64,000 nucleotides of DNA from Sipunculus nudus (GCA_026874595.1 JAPPUL010000069.1:1054001-1118000), one strand, 5' to 3'; shown: positions 24,583-34,199, counted from the first letter of the stretch. Program-made: numbers and translations. Notes: generated from the letters alone by a model not told the origin.

Positions 24583-26655
24583 ATGAGATTGTATTCCTTT
24601 ATATTTATGCCGGCCTTATTGTTTTCGTTATATAGGTATGATTATCTACCATTACACCTATCGCCTAATACAAAGGTTCCAAAACTTTTGGTATTTGAGG
24701 AGTTATATGGTAAAAAAACATATGTGGTATCGCAATATGATAAGGCGGGTAGGGTTTATGTAAAACGTTTTTTTGATACGGAGGGAGTATATCTTGGTTA
24801 TATAAAATATAGCTATCTAAATGCTAAGATATCTGCTAAGCAGTATTTTTCGTATAAAAGGACAGGAGCAGGTGGAGGCTTTGCTCGGCAGATAAAATAT
24901 AACTATGATGAGTTAGGGAAATTAAGGGATGCACAGATAAGTTCTTATGGTGATAATTATTATATAGAGTATGAAGAATTTGATGAAGGGCAAACCTATG
25001 AAGAGAATTGGTATTTGACAAGAGAAAAACGATTTAGAATACAAATGCGCAGAATGTATTATCGTGAAGGGCTATTACAACGAGAAGAAATATATACAAA
25101 ACCTGGTGCAGATGAAGCTCTAAAGCTAATATATTCTAAACAGCTTAATTATGATGTTACAGGCAAACTATTAGATTTAATATATTACAATGCAAATGGA
25201 GCCCAGATAAAGCAATTAAAATATATTTATACACAAAGAGGTTTACTTGACAGGATAGTGGTAGGTATAAATATGCTTGATTTCATACATAAAGACCTTG
25301 GGATGCAAGGAACAACAAGAAGATATGCAACGGTCTTGTTTGTCCATGATCTTAATTCAATAAAATATCCAAAATCTGTTGCCCAAGCACTAAATCCTCC
25401 TCGGGTTATAGCAAGAAAGCCGGATAAGCTGCCTAAAAAGGAGCCTAAAAAGGAGTTAAAAAGAGAGGAACCAAAGCCAAAGAGAGAAGAAGTTAAAAAG
25501 CCAGAACCTAAAAAGCCAGAACCTAAAAAGCCAGAACCTAAAAAGCCAGAGATTAAGAAAGAGTTAGCAGGCTGGTTTTTAGCGACAAAGAGGACTATAA
25601 CAACAGACATAGCACAAGGCTCAAATTCTGATATAGTAGTAGGTTTTGCACCTGGAGTGATAGCCAAGATCTCTCTAAAAGAAAAACGCTATATATGGGA
25701 ATATAAGGTAGACAGTAGAATAATAATGAGTCCCGTTATTGAAGATGGAGGGCGGGAGAGGATAGTATTTGGTACAGAATCGGGAACTTTATATTGCATG
25801 TCTAAAGATGGAAAACTTTTATGGAAAAAGGACTTAGGTAGTTTTTTAAAGGGCTCGCATTTACTATTACACCATAATATAGTATATGCCCAACATAGTA
25901 ACTTTAAGCTAACAGCTCATACAGTTGAAACTGGGCAGCTGCTTTGGTATTTTGATCCCAAAGAGCGAATTCCAAGGTATATATCCTCTATATTCAGGAG
26001 CGAGGAAAATATATATTTTGCAATAGATAATATAATATATGTATTTGATCCAAACTCAGGGTATATATGGTCGTATGTAACTGCTGAGTATATAGTTGCC
26101 CAGCCTGCAGTACATGAGGAGATAATATATGTTAGTTTTGAAGATGATATTGTTGCCTATAGTATAGCAAGAGAAAATCTTAGAGCGCTATGGAGTGTAA
26201 AAGATATTAAAGTGAAGGGCAAAGTGCACGTATCTGTTTCAGAAGCTGGCAAATCATCACTTTATGGTGTTACAGACAGAGGTTTCATAGTGAATATTGC
26301 TTTGGAAAGTACCGAGATGTCTTGGCGCTCACGGGTTAATAAAACTAATGTTTTATTAACTGGAAATGAAAAGTATCTTTTTATTAATCTTCTAAGTGAT
26401 TATATAATTGTTATCAATTTGGAGGATGGAAACATATTAGGTTCTTATGATGCTGTTAGTGATTTAGAGAGAATTAATATTAATTCTCCAAAATATATTA
26501 TTTCTAATGTGTCTGAAGAGGGTAAGTTGCTACAGTCTGAAAAGGAGGTTATAGTAACGTCTTTGAATATATCTATAAATAACTCATCGACTTTAATATA
26601 TGGAACAAGCCTTGGTAATATTTTTCATGTTGCATATATAAAAGACAGAAATTAG
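24583..26655 (+). CDS. Exported two-domain protein: YD/RHS-like repeats plus PQQ-type beta-propeller
   Basis: 690 residues. A short hydrophobic N-terminus (YSFIFMPALLFSLY) is probably a signal peptide or anchor. Residues about 25-235 hold repeated Tyr-rich strands of the type IKYNYDELGKLRDAQI and KQLNYDVTGKLLDLIYY, like YD/RHS-type repeats. Residues about 285-330 are a Lys/Pro linker containing an in-frame 15-bp repeat (PEPKK three times). Residues about 330-690 form a PQQ-like propeller (EKRYIWEYKVD, GTLYCMSKDGKLLWKKD, VETGQLLWYFD, GYIWSYV). The propeller resembles BamB-like scaffold domains. I do not know a described protein with this combination. It is likely periplasmic; function unknown. 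Confidence 0.65.
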   Translation: MRLYSFIFMPALLFSLYRYDYLPLHLSPNTKVPKLLVFEELYGKKTYVVSQYDKAGRVYVKRFFDTEGVYLGYIKYSYLNAKISAKQYFSYKRTGAGGGFARQIKYNYDELGKLRDAQISSYGDNYYIEYEEFDEGQTYEENWYLTREKRFRIQMRRMYYREGLLQREEIYTKPGADEALKLIYSKQLNYDVTGKLLDLIYYNANGAQIKQLKYIYTQRGLLDRIVVGINMLDFIHKDLGMQGTTRRYATVLFVHDLNSIKYPKSVAQALNPPRVIARKPDKLPKKEPKKELKREEPKPKREEVKKPEPKKPEPKKPEPKKPEIKKELAGWFLATKRTITTDIAQGSNSDIVVGFAPGVIAKISLKEKRYIWEYKVDSRIIMSPVIEDGGRERIVFGTESGTLYCMSKDGKLLWKKDLGSFLKGSHLLLHHNIVYAQHSNFKLTAHTVETGQLLWYFDPKERIPRYISSIFRSEENIYFAIDNIIYVFDPNSGYIWSYVTAEYIVAQPAVHEEIIYVSFEDDIVAYSIARENLRALWSVKDIKVKGKVHVSVSEAGKSSLYGVTDRGFIVNIALESTEMSWRSRVNKTNVLLTGNEKYLFINLLSDYIIVINLEDGNILGSYDAVSDLERININSPKYIISNVSEEGKLLQSEKEVIVTSLNISINNSSTLIYGTSLGNIFHVAYIKDRN
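25501..25545 (+). repeat. 15-bp in-frame tandem repeat (PEPKK x3)
   Basis: Three identical copies of CCAGAACCTAAAAAG in the linker of the PQQ-propeller gene; a fourth, changed copy follows. Confidence 0.9.
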
Positions 26656-26699
26656 TAGGAATTACTTCAGCAGGATATGGCTATGGTTGGATTATCTGT

Positions 26700-28307
26700 T
26701 TAATATAGGTAGTCAGAAATTGTTGCATCTTTTGGAGCTGAAGCTCTTAGCTGTTTTAAAGCTTTTCTTTCAATCTGCCTTATACGTTCTTTTGTTAAAT
26801 TAAAAATGGCGCCAGCCTCTCTTAAAGTACACGGATTGCCGTCAAGAAGACCAAATCTACGCTTTAGAACCTCTTTTTCTTTTTCAGACAGACCTTTTAG
26901 CATGCCCTCTATCTCGTTTCTAAGCATATATATACCCATTTCGTAATCTGTAGGTGGATTAGTTTTATCTTCAAGTATACTTAATAATGAACTTTCTTTA
27001 TTGTCTTGACTTATCTTAGTTTCTAGGGATATTGGTTCCATTGCAATATAGTGTATTTTTTTAACTTCTTCTATACTCCAATTTAAGGTTATACTAAGCT
27101 CTTCAAAGCTTGGTTCTTTTCCCAATAACTGCAATAATTGACCTGTTGCTTTTGAAAACTTCTTTATCTTATCATTTATATGTGTTGGGATTCTGATTAG
27201 TCTTTTTTGATATGATATGCTACTTGTTATTGCTTGCTTTATCCAGCATGTTGCGTATGTACTAAATTTGTTCTCGGGGCTATATTTACATCGGTCTACG
27301 GCCTTTAATAAGCCTACGTTACCCTCTTGTATCAAGTCAAAGAAATTTACACCGCTTAACCTATAACGTTTTGCTATGCTTACAACTAGTCTTAAATTCG
27401 CTTTAACAAGTTTATGCTTTTGTTCTTCTATAGCCTTTTCAAGTACTAATATCTTATGCACATTATCTAATATTATTATTTTGGCTTTATCTTTAGTTCC
27501 TAAATTAGATTTCAAGTTCATTATAGCATCAGTGTTATTGTAGTTAAAAGAGAGTTTAGCGCCAGTCTTAGATATTTTTGAGAGTTTTATATACGAACTT
27601 TCTTTAAAGTCTTTTTTTATACACTCTTGTGCAAAAGAAGATAAGTTTGAAGCCTTTAATAGTCTTTTTAGCTGGATAAGATTTGATTTATCGTAATCTT
27701 TTTTTACGCTTTCTTTTACGCTTTCTTTTATGTCTTTTAAGGTGTTTTTAATACTCTTATGTTTAGCTTCTATCGATTTGTATATTAAATCGTTATCTTT
27801 TCTATTCTCGTCATCTTTTATATCATAGAGTTTTAGTATGTTTTCTTCTTTATTTAGTATATTAAATATAACATCAAGTCCAAGCTCTGAGCCGTATATT
27901 ATCCTGTTTATTGATTCTTTTGATTTTACTATTTTGTCTAAGATTTTAAGTTCTTCGTCCTTTGAGACAAGTGTAAGCTTACCAATATCCTTTAAATATC
28001 TATTATAATCTGTACTGTCCTTATCCTCTATAGCGTCTGGTGTTTTATCTTCTTTATCTCCATTATTTAAAGACTCAAGCTCTTTATGCTTTTGCTCTTC
28101 TGCACTTTCTTCTAGATCGATAAGTGGAATTTTGAGATCTGAAAACAACATCAGTATGTTATCCATCTCCTCTATTTCAAGACCTTCTGGTAAAGCAGTG
28201 TTTATTGCATTGTAGCTTAAGCTGCCATGCTTGCGTCCTCTTTTTATTAGTCTTTTAATTATAGGATCTTTTAATAATCTCGAATTCTCTTTACTTATTT
28301 CTTCCAA
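26700..28307 (-). CDS. rpoD: Primary RNA polymerase sigma factor RpoD
   Basis: Region 1.1-like N-terminus (residues 1-65), region 1.2 (DYNRYLKDIGKLTLVSKDEE), a 150-residue non-conserved lysine-rich stretch, then regions 2-4: NLRLVVSIAKRYRLSGVNFFDLIQEGN, KFSTYATCWIKQAI, region 3, and C-terminal EKEKEVLKRRFGLLDG...LTKERIRQIERKAL. Region 2.3 has Cys354 where the primary factors have the first of two tryptophans that open the -10 element, and Lys for the following Arg; Cys340 replaces an aromatic. TTG start at 28307, overlapping dnaG by 13 bp. The dnaG-rpoD order is the classical macromolecular-synthesis operon, which supports the primary role. Confidence 0.9.
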   Translation of the reverse strand: MEEISKENSRLLKDPIIKRLIKRGRKHGSLSYNAINTALPEGLEIEEMDNILMLFSDLKIPLIDLEESAEEQKHKELESLNNGDKEDKTPDAIEDKDSTDYNRYLKDIGKLTLVSKDEELKILDKIVKSKESINRIIYGSELGLDVIFNILNKEENILKLYDIKDDENRKDNDLIYKSIEAKHKSIKNTLKDIKESVKESVKKDYDKSNLIQLKRLLKASNLSSFAQECIKKDFKESSYIKLSKISKTGAKLSFNYNNTDAIMNLKSNLGTKDKAKIIILDNVHKILVLEKAIEEQKHKLVKANLRLVVSIAKRYRLSGVNFFDLIQEGNVGLLKAVDRCKYSPENKFSTYATCWIKQAITSSISYQKRLIRIPTHINDKIKKFSKATGQLLQLLGKEPSFEELSITLNWSIEEVKKIHYIAMEPISLETKISQDNKESSLLSILEDKTNPPTDYEMGIYMLRNEIEGMLKGLSEKEKEVLKRRFGLLDGNPCTLREAGAIFNLTKERIRQIERKALKQLRASAPKDATISDYLY

Positions 28308-30085
28308 AAGTGGCCTCGTTTTAGTTTAGTCTCTTCGTTTACTAAAAATTGTTTATCCTCAAGCAATTCTTCTTTTTCTTCCTTACTTTGAGCCCGCTGT
28401 AACTTAATTGTTATCTTTTTCTTTAAAGCCTTAATCTCCCTTAGCCGCAGATTTATTAGACAGTCTTCTATTGCTTTAGTCGGAGATTCTGTTTGATATT
28501 TCTTATCTTCTTTTAAAAGGGCTTCATAAAGTAGCTTTTGTTCTTCTCTCTCAAACATTTTTATCAGCTCTACTAACACTATCTGTCCTTCTTCTTCATA
28601 CATCTTAGAGAGTTTGTCATATAAATTCTTTGTAAACTCATCTTTAAAATATTGTGCCTTTAACCTATTTTTGTATTGACTATATAATTCATTATTATTT
28701 AGAATTGTGTATAGTAAATATAATTCTGCTTCCGTTCCTTGCCCTGCCTTTCTTCGAGCATTATTTGCTCCCTTAACAGTTTCATTTGCTACATTACCGG
28801 TATTCCTTGCGTATAAACCATACTCTCCTCTTTTTGGACGTTTACTCCAATCTTTAGATAGTGAGTAGAAGGATACTTTTAATAAGTCTGATAACATTTC
28901 AAGATACAATTCTTTTTGTGCCTCGCTTTCTACCACGTCTAATAGGCTATATACTCCATCCAAATAAGTTCGCTTTTCTACGACGCTATCTTTATTTATT
29001 AAGCTTAGATTTCGCTTTATATAATATTTGAAACCTTCAGGTGCTTTATTTATAACTTCCATGAATTTATCTGCTCCATGCTCAAGTATATAATCACTTG
29101 GATCTACTCCCTTTGGCAAAGGGCATATCATAACCTCAAAACCATTTTCTAACAGTAATCTAAGACTTTTATTAGTCGCTTTAATCCCTGCCTCATCACC
29201 ATCAAAGCATAATATCACCTTTAAGGCATAACGGCGTAGCTTTATAATATGCTCATGCGTTAGTGATGTCCCAAGTGGTGCTACCACGTTCTTTATCCCA
29301 TATTCATGCGAAAGTATTACGTCTGTATAGCCCTCCACTATTATTGCATAACCAAGTTCTTTTATACTTTGTTTGCTGTTGTTTAATCCATATAACGTTT
29401 GACCCTTTTTGAAATAATAATTCTCTTTCGAATTTAAGTATTTAGGTTCGTCTTCTTTTCTTAATACTCGTCCCCCAAATGCTATTATCTTTCCGTATTC
29501 ATTCTCTATTGGGAATATTAATCTGTTTCTAAAATAATCGTATAATCTTCCATACTCCCCACGCTGGATTATATTGCTTTTTTGAAGCTCTTCAATACTA
29601 TAACTTTTTGAAAGCTCCTTTTGTAGATAGTTTGATTCGTTTGGGGCATACCCAAGCTTGAAGAGTTTTATCCCATGAACTATTCCCCGAGACTTTAAAT
29701 ACTCTTGGACTTTAGCATTATAAGCTAAGGCTTTTATGTAACTTTTTGATGATTCTTTGTATATTTCAAGAATAGATTCATTTCTATTCTTCTCTTGTTT
29801 AGTTATATCAACTCCGGCTCTCTTTCCAAGCTCAAGTAAACTATCGTAGAATGTTAGTTTCTTATATTCCATCACAAAGTGAAATATATTACCGCCCTTC
29901 TGGCAGCCAAAACAGTAAAATAATCCCTTCTCCTGGCTTATGCTAAAAGATGGGGTTTTCTTATCGTTGTGAAATGGACAATGAGCTACATAGTTTCTAC
30001 CAGCCTTTTTTAGCGGTAGATATTCTCCTATCACTTCTATTATGTCTAGTTTTGATTGGATCTCTTGAGTTATATCGTTTAACAC
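28295..30085 (-). CDS. dnaG: DNA primase
   Basis: Makes RNA primers for replication. Zinc-binding domain: Cys36, His39, Cys58, Cys61 in CPFHNDKKTPSF...YCFGC. The RNA polymerase core has YFRNRLIFPIENEYGKIIAFGGR, and the TOPRIM acids are in IVEGYTDVI (about residue 248) and LCFDGDEAG (about 292). The C-terminal helicase-binding part is poorly conserved, as usual. 596 aa is normal. GTG start at 30085. It has a good promoter upstream, and rpoD overlaps its 3' end. Confidence 0.96.
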   Translation of the reverse strand: MLNDITQEIQSKLDIIEVIGEYLPLKKAGRNYVAHCPFHNDKKTPSFSISQEKGLFYCFGCQKGGNIFHFVMEYKKLTFYDSLLELGKRAGVDITKQEKNRNESILEIYKESSKSYIKALAYNAKVQEYLKSRGIVHGIKLFKLGYAPNESNYLQKELSKSYSIEELQKSNIIQRGEYGRLYDYFRNRLIFPIENEYGKIIAFGGRVLRKEDEPKYLNSKENYYFKKGQTLYGLNNSKQSIKELGYAIIVEGYTDVILSHEYGIKNVVAPLGTSLTHEHIIKLRRYALKVILCFDGDEAGIKATNKSLRLLLENGFEVMICPLPKGVDPSDYILEHGADKFMEVINKAPEGFKYYIKRNLSLINKDSVVEKRTYLDGVYSLLDVVESEAQKELYLEMLSDLLKVSFYSLSKDWSKRPKRGEYGLYARNTGNVANETVKGANNARRKAGQGTEAELYLLYTILNNNELYSQYKNRLKAQYFKDEFTKNLYDKLSKMYEEEGQIVLVELIKMFEREEQKLLYEALLKEDKKYQTESPTKAIEDCLINLRLREIKALKKKITIKLQRAQSKEEKEELLEDKQFLVNEETKLKRGHFWKK

Positions 30086-30161
30086 CTTCTGCCCATTAGC
30101 TTTTAGCTTATATCTTCGTTTTTCATATTTGTATTTTTTTTGCAGTTTGCTTTTACTAAAA

Positions 30162-30190
30162 AGTATAAGCTGCTTTCACTAAAGTGTCTA
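30162..30190 (-). promoter_or_regulatory. Sigma-70 promoter of dnaG-rpoD
   Basis: On the minus strand TAGACA (30190-30185) and TATACT (30167-30162) are 17 bp apart, about 80 bp before the dnaG start. An imperfect copy of the spacer region (ACTTTAGTTAAAGC) also occurs upstream of the HEAT-type gene at about 10698-10715. Confidence 0.7.
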
Positions 30191-30229
30191 CTTTAGAGCA
30201 TAACACGCTTATCCTATAAAGAACTAACG

Positions 30230-32164
30230 TCAATAAGCTTTTTCATTAATATAATTGAGTATCTCTTTATGTGCATTACGAAGATATTTAAGGTTAAAGT
30301 TTATACTATTTTCTATCTCCTCATAAATTAACTTAGTTTCTTTTGCTATCTTCAAATCATTACTCTTTAAATTACTATCATCTACTTTATTATTAGCACT
30401 TGCTGAGTCCTTAGCTAATTTATCGCCATCTCCTAGCTCGTTTATTACACGCTGCATACTAAGACTTAGAAAATCATTCATCGCTTTTTGGCTCATTACC
30501 TTTTCATCTATATTTGAAAGCTCTTTGTTTATATTTACTACCCTTTTTGATACGTCCTTCCTATACTTTATTCCCTTTAAAACCGTTTTATATAAATCAT
30601 TTGCAAGCCGAGTACCTTTGCGTATCTCCTTGCTCATCTGCTCATACCCGTATATTAAATCATTTAATGCTATTTCTACTCTCTTTAAATATATAAGACC
30701 ATCTTCTACCCTAAGATTTAAGTTATTAGTGAAGTCGATGTTTTTTTTAGAAGTATTTATATACTTTTTTATTGCCTCTTCTAAGCTCAGCCTCTTGCAA
30801 TATCTTTTATAACTACCTCCTTCCGTTGCGTCTACTACCACATTATTTGCTTTGTTAAATTGACTTTCAAACCAGGTCCTATACATCTCAAATTTTCTAT
30901 CACTACGTACATAAGTTCCCTCATAATAACCTCTTACTCTAAAGTGTGATAGTTTATTTATATGCTGTTGGGATAGCGTTAGCGCATTTTTTAACTTTGT
31001 TTGAGTATATATCCAATTCTCCTCAAAGTAGGCTCCTTGCATGTGGGTAGTTTCATCTGTGTAGGCAAGATCAAGTCCTATTAGAATTATTGGATCTACT
31101 CCTAATATTTGTGCTGTGCTATATGCTGCTGTTGCTACTGACCCGCCTATTTCTATCCTGCCCTTCGCTTCCGTTAGACTCTCTATATATTGGATTAAGT
31201 AGAACATTGAACCCAACATCAGCTTCTTTTTATGCCCCTTTACTATCTTCGGGGATATTGTCGGATCGCAGATTAAGACCGATTTACTATAACTTGTATT
31301 TTCAAAATACTTTTTATTTATATCTTGAGGATCAACAGCAACTACAAAGTCCGGCTCTATATCATGTCTTAAAAGTATTTGTAATACAGTGTCAACAGCT
31401 ATTATAAGGACTTTGCCTTTTAGCCCTTTAAGATGATTTATATTCTTTATAAGGCTTGGTCCCGCTCCAACTAGTATGCATCCATACCCTTTGTATGCTC
31501 CGCGAAGACTTTCTATTCCTTTGTTTAGTACAAATTCTTTTAGGTTCTTTAGTAAGTTCTTACTCCATACCTTCTCAAAGCGGTTTGTTGTTGCTTTGTT
31601 TATCTGTTTTGCGTTTATTATATCTTCTATTATCTTTTTTAATTCTTTGTAATATGTAGGATTTAGTTTCTCAGACGGCTTGTGGATTATTCCTTTTATT
31701 TTTGTTGTGCGTTTTGAACTTAATAGCTCTTTAAGCGCTTGGACATTATCGTTTATTAGAAACTCAACGCGGGAATCTTTAAGTAAGGCATTGTGAGACA
31801 TCTGGCAAAAGGATAGCTTGACTACTTCTTTATCATAATCGCATATTATTATATCCGATTCGCTAAACTCATTATATGCTGCATTGCTTATATAGCCAAG
31901 TCCAAAACCTCCTATTACAATAACATCAGGATGCTCACCAGGTAAGCTATAATTACACTCCGTCTTAAGTATGCTTTTGGCTTCATCTAAGGGATTATAT
32001 TTGCTGTGGTAGTATATATAATTGCCTTCGTGCACTACCTTTAGCGTCTTAGCTCCGCTTTTCGTCAGCTCTATCTTATAATCTTTTAGTACTTTAACTC
32101 CTTTAAGCTCTTTTAATAGCTTTGTTTTAGCATCTTTTAGTTCTTCTCCGGTTTCTTCTTGCAT
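30230..32164 (-). CDS. Maf/DUF115 family protein (MptE-like), motility-type glycosyltransferase
   Basis: 644 residues. The central domain (about 225-430) has the DUF115 signature: CILVGAGPSLIKNINHLK, VLIIAVDTVLQILLRHDIEPDFVVAVDPQD, GGSVATAAYSTAQILGVDPIILIGLDLAYTD. Motility-associated factor proteins of this family glycosylate flagellins with nonulosonic acids in Campylobacter and relatives, and copies are common in spirochaetes. The N-terminal 200 residues look like a degenerate nucleotide-binding fold (VIVIGGFGLGYIS), and the C-terminus is helical. A role in flagellin glycosylation is inferred; flaA in the window fits but is not linked. xseB lies 89 bp upstream on the same strand. Confidence 0.75.
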   Translation of the reverse strand: MQEETGEELKDAKTKLLKELKGVKVLKDYKIELTKSGAKTLKVVHEGNYIYYHSKYNPLDEAKSILKTECNYSLPGEHPDVIVIGGFGLGYISNAAYNEFSESDIIICDYDKEVVKLSFCQMSHNALLKDSRVEFLINDNVQALKELLSSKRTTKIKGIIHKPSEKLNPTYYKELKKIIEDIINAKQINKATTNRFEKVWSKNLLKNLKEFVLNKGIESLRGAYKGYGCILVGAGPSLIKNINHLKGLKGKVLIIAVDTVLQILLRHDIEPDFVVAVDPQDINKKYFENTSYSKSVLICDPTISPKIVKGHKKKLMLGSMFYLIQYIESLTEAKGRIEIGGSVATAAYSTAQILGVDPIILIGLDLAYTDETTHMQGAYFEENWIYTQTKLKNALTLSQQHINKLSHFRVRGYYEGTYVRSDRKFEMYRTWFESQFNKANNVVVDATEGGSYKRYCKRLSLEEAIKKYINTSKKNIDFTNNLNLRVEDGLIYLKRVEIALNDLIYGYEQMSKEIRKGTRLANDLYKTVLKGIKYRKDVSKRVVNINKELSNIDEKVMSQKAMNDFLSLSMQRVINELGDGDKLAKDSASANNKVDDSNLKSNDLKIAKETKLIYEEIENSINFNLKYLRNAHKEILNYINEKAY

Positions 32165-32253
32165 TTTGGCTTTCTTTTATTTAGCTATATCTTAATTTAG
32201 ACCAGTACTATCTTTTTTTATGGGATTTTCTTTTTAGACTTCTGTACGCCTTC

Positions 32254-32598
32254 CTAGGTTTTATCGAACAAATCAAAGTTTTCTTCTAACATCTTTTCCT
32301 CTTCTTTTACCTTTGCTTTTGCCTTTAAGGATTTAATTTTTGATTTGTCTTTATTTCCCTCTTTTTTGTCTTTAGTTGATTGTCCTTTAGCTTCTTCTTT
32401 TTTTACTGCATCTTCTATATCAAGATTATTTTTTAATATGTAAACCTTCCTATCTGCCTCTGCTAATATATCATTACATGAACGGCTTAAGAGAATTCCT
32501 TCTTCATAAAGCTTTAAGGATTCTTCAAGATCAAGCTCGCTATCTTCAAGTTTTGAGACGATCTGTTCTAATCTATTTAAGGATTCTTCAAATTTCAT
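32254..32598 (-). CDS. xseB: Exodeoxyribonuclease VII small subunit, with extended tail
   Basis: Residues 1-65 match XseB: FEESLNRLEQIVSKLEDSELDLEESLKLYEEGILLSRSC, the usual helical-hairpin protein that decorates XseA. The remaining 50 residues are a Lys/Glu/Asp-rich low-complexity tail (for example KSKIKSLKAKAKVKEEEK), so the protein is 114 rather than about 75-80 residues. xseA is not in the window. Probably transcribed together with the maf gene downstream. Confidence 0.87.
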   Translation of the reverse strand: MKFEESLNRLEQIVSKLEDSELDLEESLKLYEEGILLSRSCNDILAEADRKVYILKNNLDIEDAVKKEEAKGQSTKDKKEGNKDKSKIKSLKAKAKVKEEEKMLEENFDLFDKT

Positions 32599-32928
32599 AG
32601 ACTATAACGTAAATAATCTGAATTAAATAATTCCTATTTTTTTATCTTTATTTTAAAAAAAATATAGTCTAAACTGTTTAATATTTATACTAAAATACAT
32701 TTAAAACTATATTATTTAAATTATTTGTAAAACATTTTTAATGTATTATCTTATTGCTTTATTAATTTATATATATCTTATTTTAAATGTTTTTTTGATA
32801 ACTTAAAAGCTAATAAATATTTAATTGGAATATTTGCTTTTGTCAGGTTATACTTATTTTCTAAATATTAGTTTATAAAAATAAGATAACAAAATGAACT
32901 TATTTTAGCTTAATTTGGGAGACATTAC
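32599..32928. other. AT-rich divergent intergenic region
   Basis: About 330 bp, very AT-rich, between divergent xseB and the dksA-like gene. The right end holds a promoter (listed separately). No RNA gene or ORF is supportable. Confidence 0.5.
32825..32854 (+). promoter_or_regulatory. Probable sigma-70 promoter of the dksA-like gene
   Basis: TTGGAA (32825-32830), an 18-bp spacer and TATACT (32849-32854), about 75 bp before the start codon. Confidence 0.5.
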
Positions 32929-33315
32929 ATGAACGAGGCTAAGTTAAAACATTTTAAGAAGATACTGATTGCAGATAGAGCTGAACTTGCTGAGGACCTT
33001 AATCTTACTAATGAGAGTTTCGCAGCTATTGAAAAGAGTGATACAGGAGATTTGGTTGATCAAGCTACTAACTTTTATGAAAAAGAGCTTGTAATAAGTT
33101 TAAGCAAGACAGAACGAGATACTCTTGAGGCTATTGATAAGGCTTTGGAGAGAATTGATAAAAAAACTTTTGGATATTGTGAAGTGTGTAATAAAGAAAT
33201 AGACGAAAAGAGGCTTGAAGCTATTCCTTATACCACATTTTGTATGGATTGTAAGAAAAAAATGCCTAAAAAAAATACTTCCAACAACACACGAGAAAAT
33301 GACTTTGTTATATAA
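32929..33315 (+). CDS. DksA/TraR family zinc-finger protein
   Basis: 128 residues. The N-terminal coiled coil with acidic tip region (SDTGDLVDQATNFYEKE) matches the DksA type. The C-terminal C4 zinc finger is FGYCEVCNKEIDEKRLEAIPYTTFCMDCKKK. DksA proteins reach into the secondary channel of RNA polymerase and, with ppGpp, modulate rRNA and amino-acid promoters. The acidic tip DxxDxA form is only partly present, so whether this one is a true DksA or a related factor is open. GGGAG RBS is present 10 bases upstream. The uracil-DNA glycosylase gene follows 50 bp later. Confidence 0.87.
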   Translation: MNEAKLKHFKKILIADRAELAEDLNLTNESFAAIEKSDTGDLVDQATNFYEKELVISLSKTERDTLEAIDKALERIDKKTFGYCEVCNKEIDEKRLEAIPYTTFCMDCKKKMPKKNTSNNTRENDFVI

Positions 33316-33365
33316 TATTAATTATTTGTATAACAAAAGCTATTAGAATATATATTATTCTCAGA

Positions 33366-34199
33366 GTGGAAAAAGATATTAAAATCCCATATACTAATAG
33401 TTCTTCAGAGTATGAGGAGTTTGCATCACTATTATGTGATGTTAAAAATCTTTTGTATAATGAAAATAGATTTTCTTTAACTTTTGAACCAAAAACAACT
33501 GATAATTTTGTTTCAGAAGAGGATAAGAAAACAGAAGATGATATTAATGTTGATGCCAAAACATCTGTCCTTAAAGCTTACAAGCAAACACATGATGTTG
33601 TAACAAAATTAAAAGAGCTTTCAAAAGAGCTTAAGAAAGAGGCTTTGGGATGTGTTAATTGTCGCCTTTCAGAAACTAGGACTAATGTAGTATTTGCTTA
33701 TGGCAATATACAAAGTCCTTTAATGCTTATAGGCGAGGCTCCTGGTACAGAAGAGGATAAGCAAGGTTTACCTTTCGTTGGGAAAGCAGGCCAGTTGCTT
33801 GACAAGATGTTTGAAGCTATTTCTATTCCAAGAAAAAACTTATATATTTGTAATGTTATAAAATGCAGACCGCCTGATAATAGAGATCCTAAAGAAGATG
33901 AGATTTTATCTTGTAGTCATTTTCTAAGAAAACAAATTGAGCTTGCAAATCCTTATATAATTGTAAGTCTTGGTAACTTTGCGACTAAGTATTTACTTGA
34001 TACTCCAAGCGGGATTATGTCTCTTAGAGGGAGAGTATTTGAAAAAGACGGCATTAAAGTTCTTCCTATGCTTCATCCAGCGGCCCTTTTGTATAATGTA
34101 AAGCTAAAGCCGTTAGCCTGGCAAGATTTAAAATATTTACGACAGATATTATCTGATGGACCTGAGTATCTAAAAAGCGTTTTTAGTCAAAAGGAATAA
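33366..34199 (+). CDS. Family 4 uracil-DNA glycosylase (iron-sulphur)
   Basis: Removes uracil from DNA. After a non-conserved, charged N-terminal 85 residues come the Fe-S ligand CVNCRLSETR (Cys near 95 and 98), motif A as GEAPGTEEDKQGLPFVGKAGQLLD, NVIKCRPPDNRDP and the downstream Cys ligand region, and motif B LHPAALL. The domain matches the thermostable/family 4 group related to phage SPO1 polymerase N-termini. GTG start at 33366 with no strong RBS, so the N-terminus is uncertain. Convergent with the response regulator gene. Confidence 0.92.
   Translation: MEKDIKIPYTNSSSEYEEFASLLCDVKNLLYNENRFSLTFEPKTTDNFVSEEDKKTEDDINVDAKTSVLKAYKQTHDVVTKLKELSKELKKEALGCVNCRLSETRTNVVFAYGNIQSPLMLIGEAPGTEEDKQGLPFVGKAGQLLDKMFEAISIPRKNLYICNVIKCRPPDNRDPKEDEILSCSHFLRKQIELANPYIIVSLGNFATKYLLDTPSGIMSLRGRVFEKDGIKVLPMLHPAALLYNVKLKPLAWQDLKYLRQILSDGPEYLKSVFSQKE

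Noticed and set aside
25227-25667. Minus-strand ORF with repeated GSGFLGSGF
   Set aside because: Mirror of the PEPKK repeat and surrounding coding frame of the PQQ-propeller gene.
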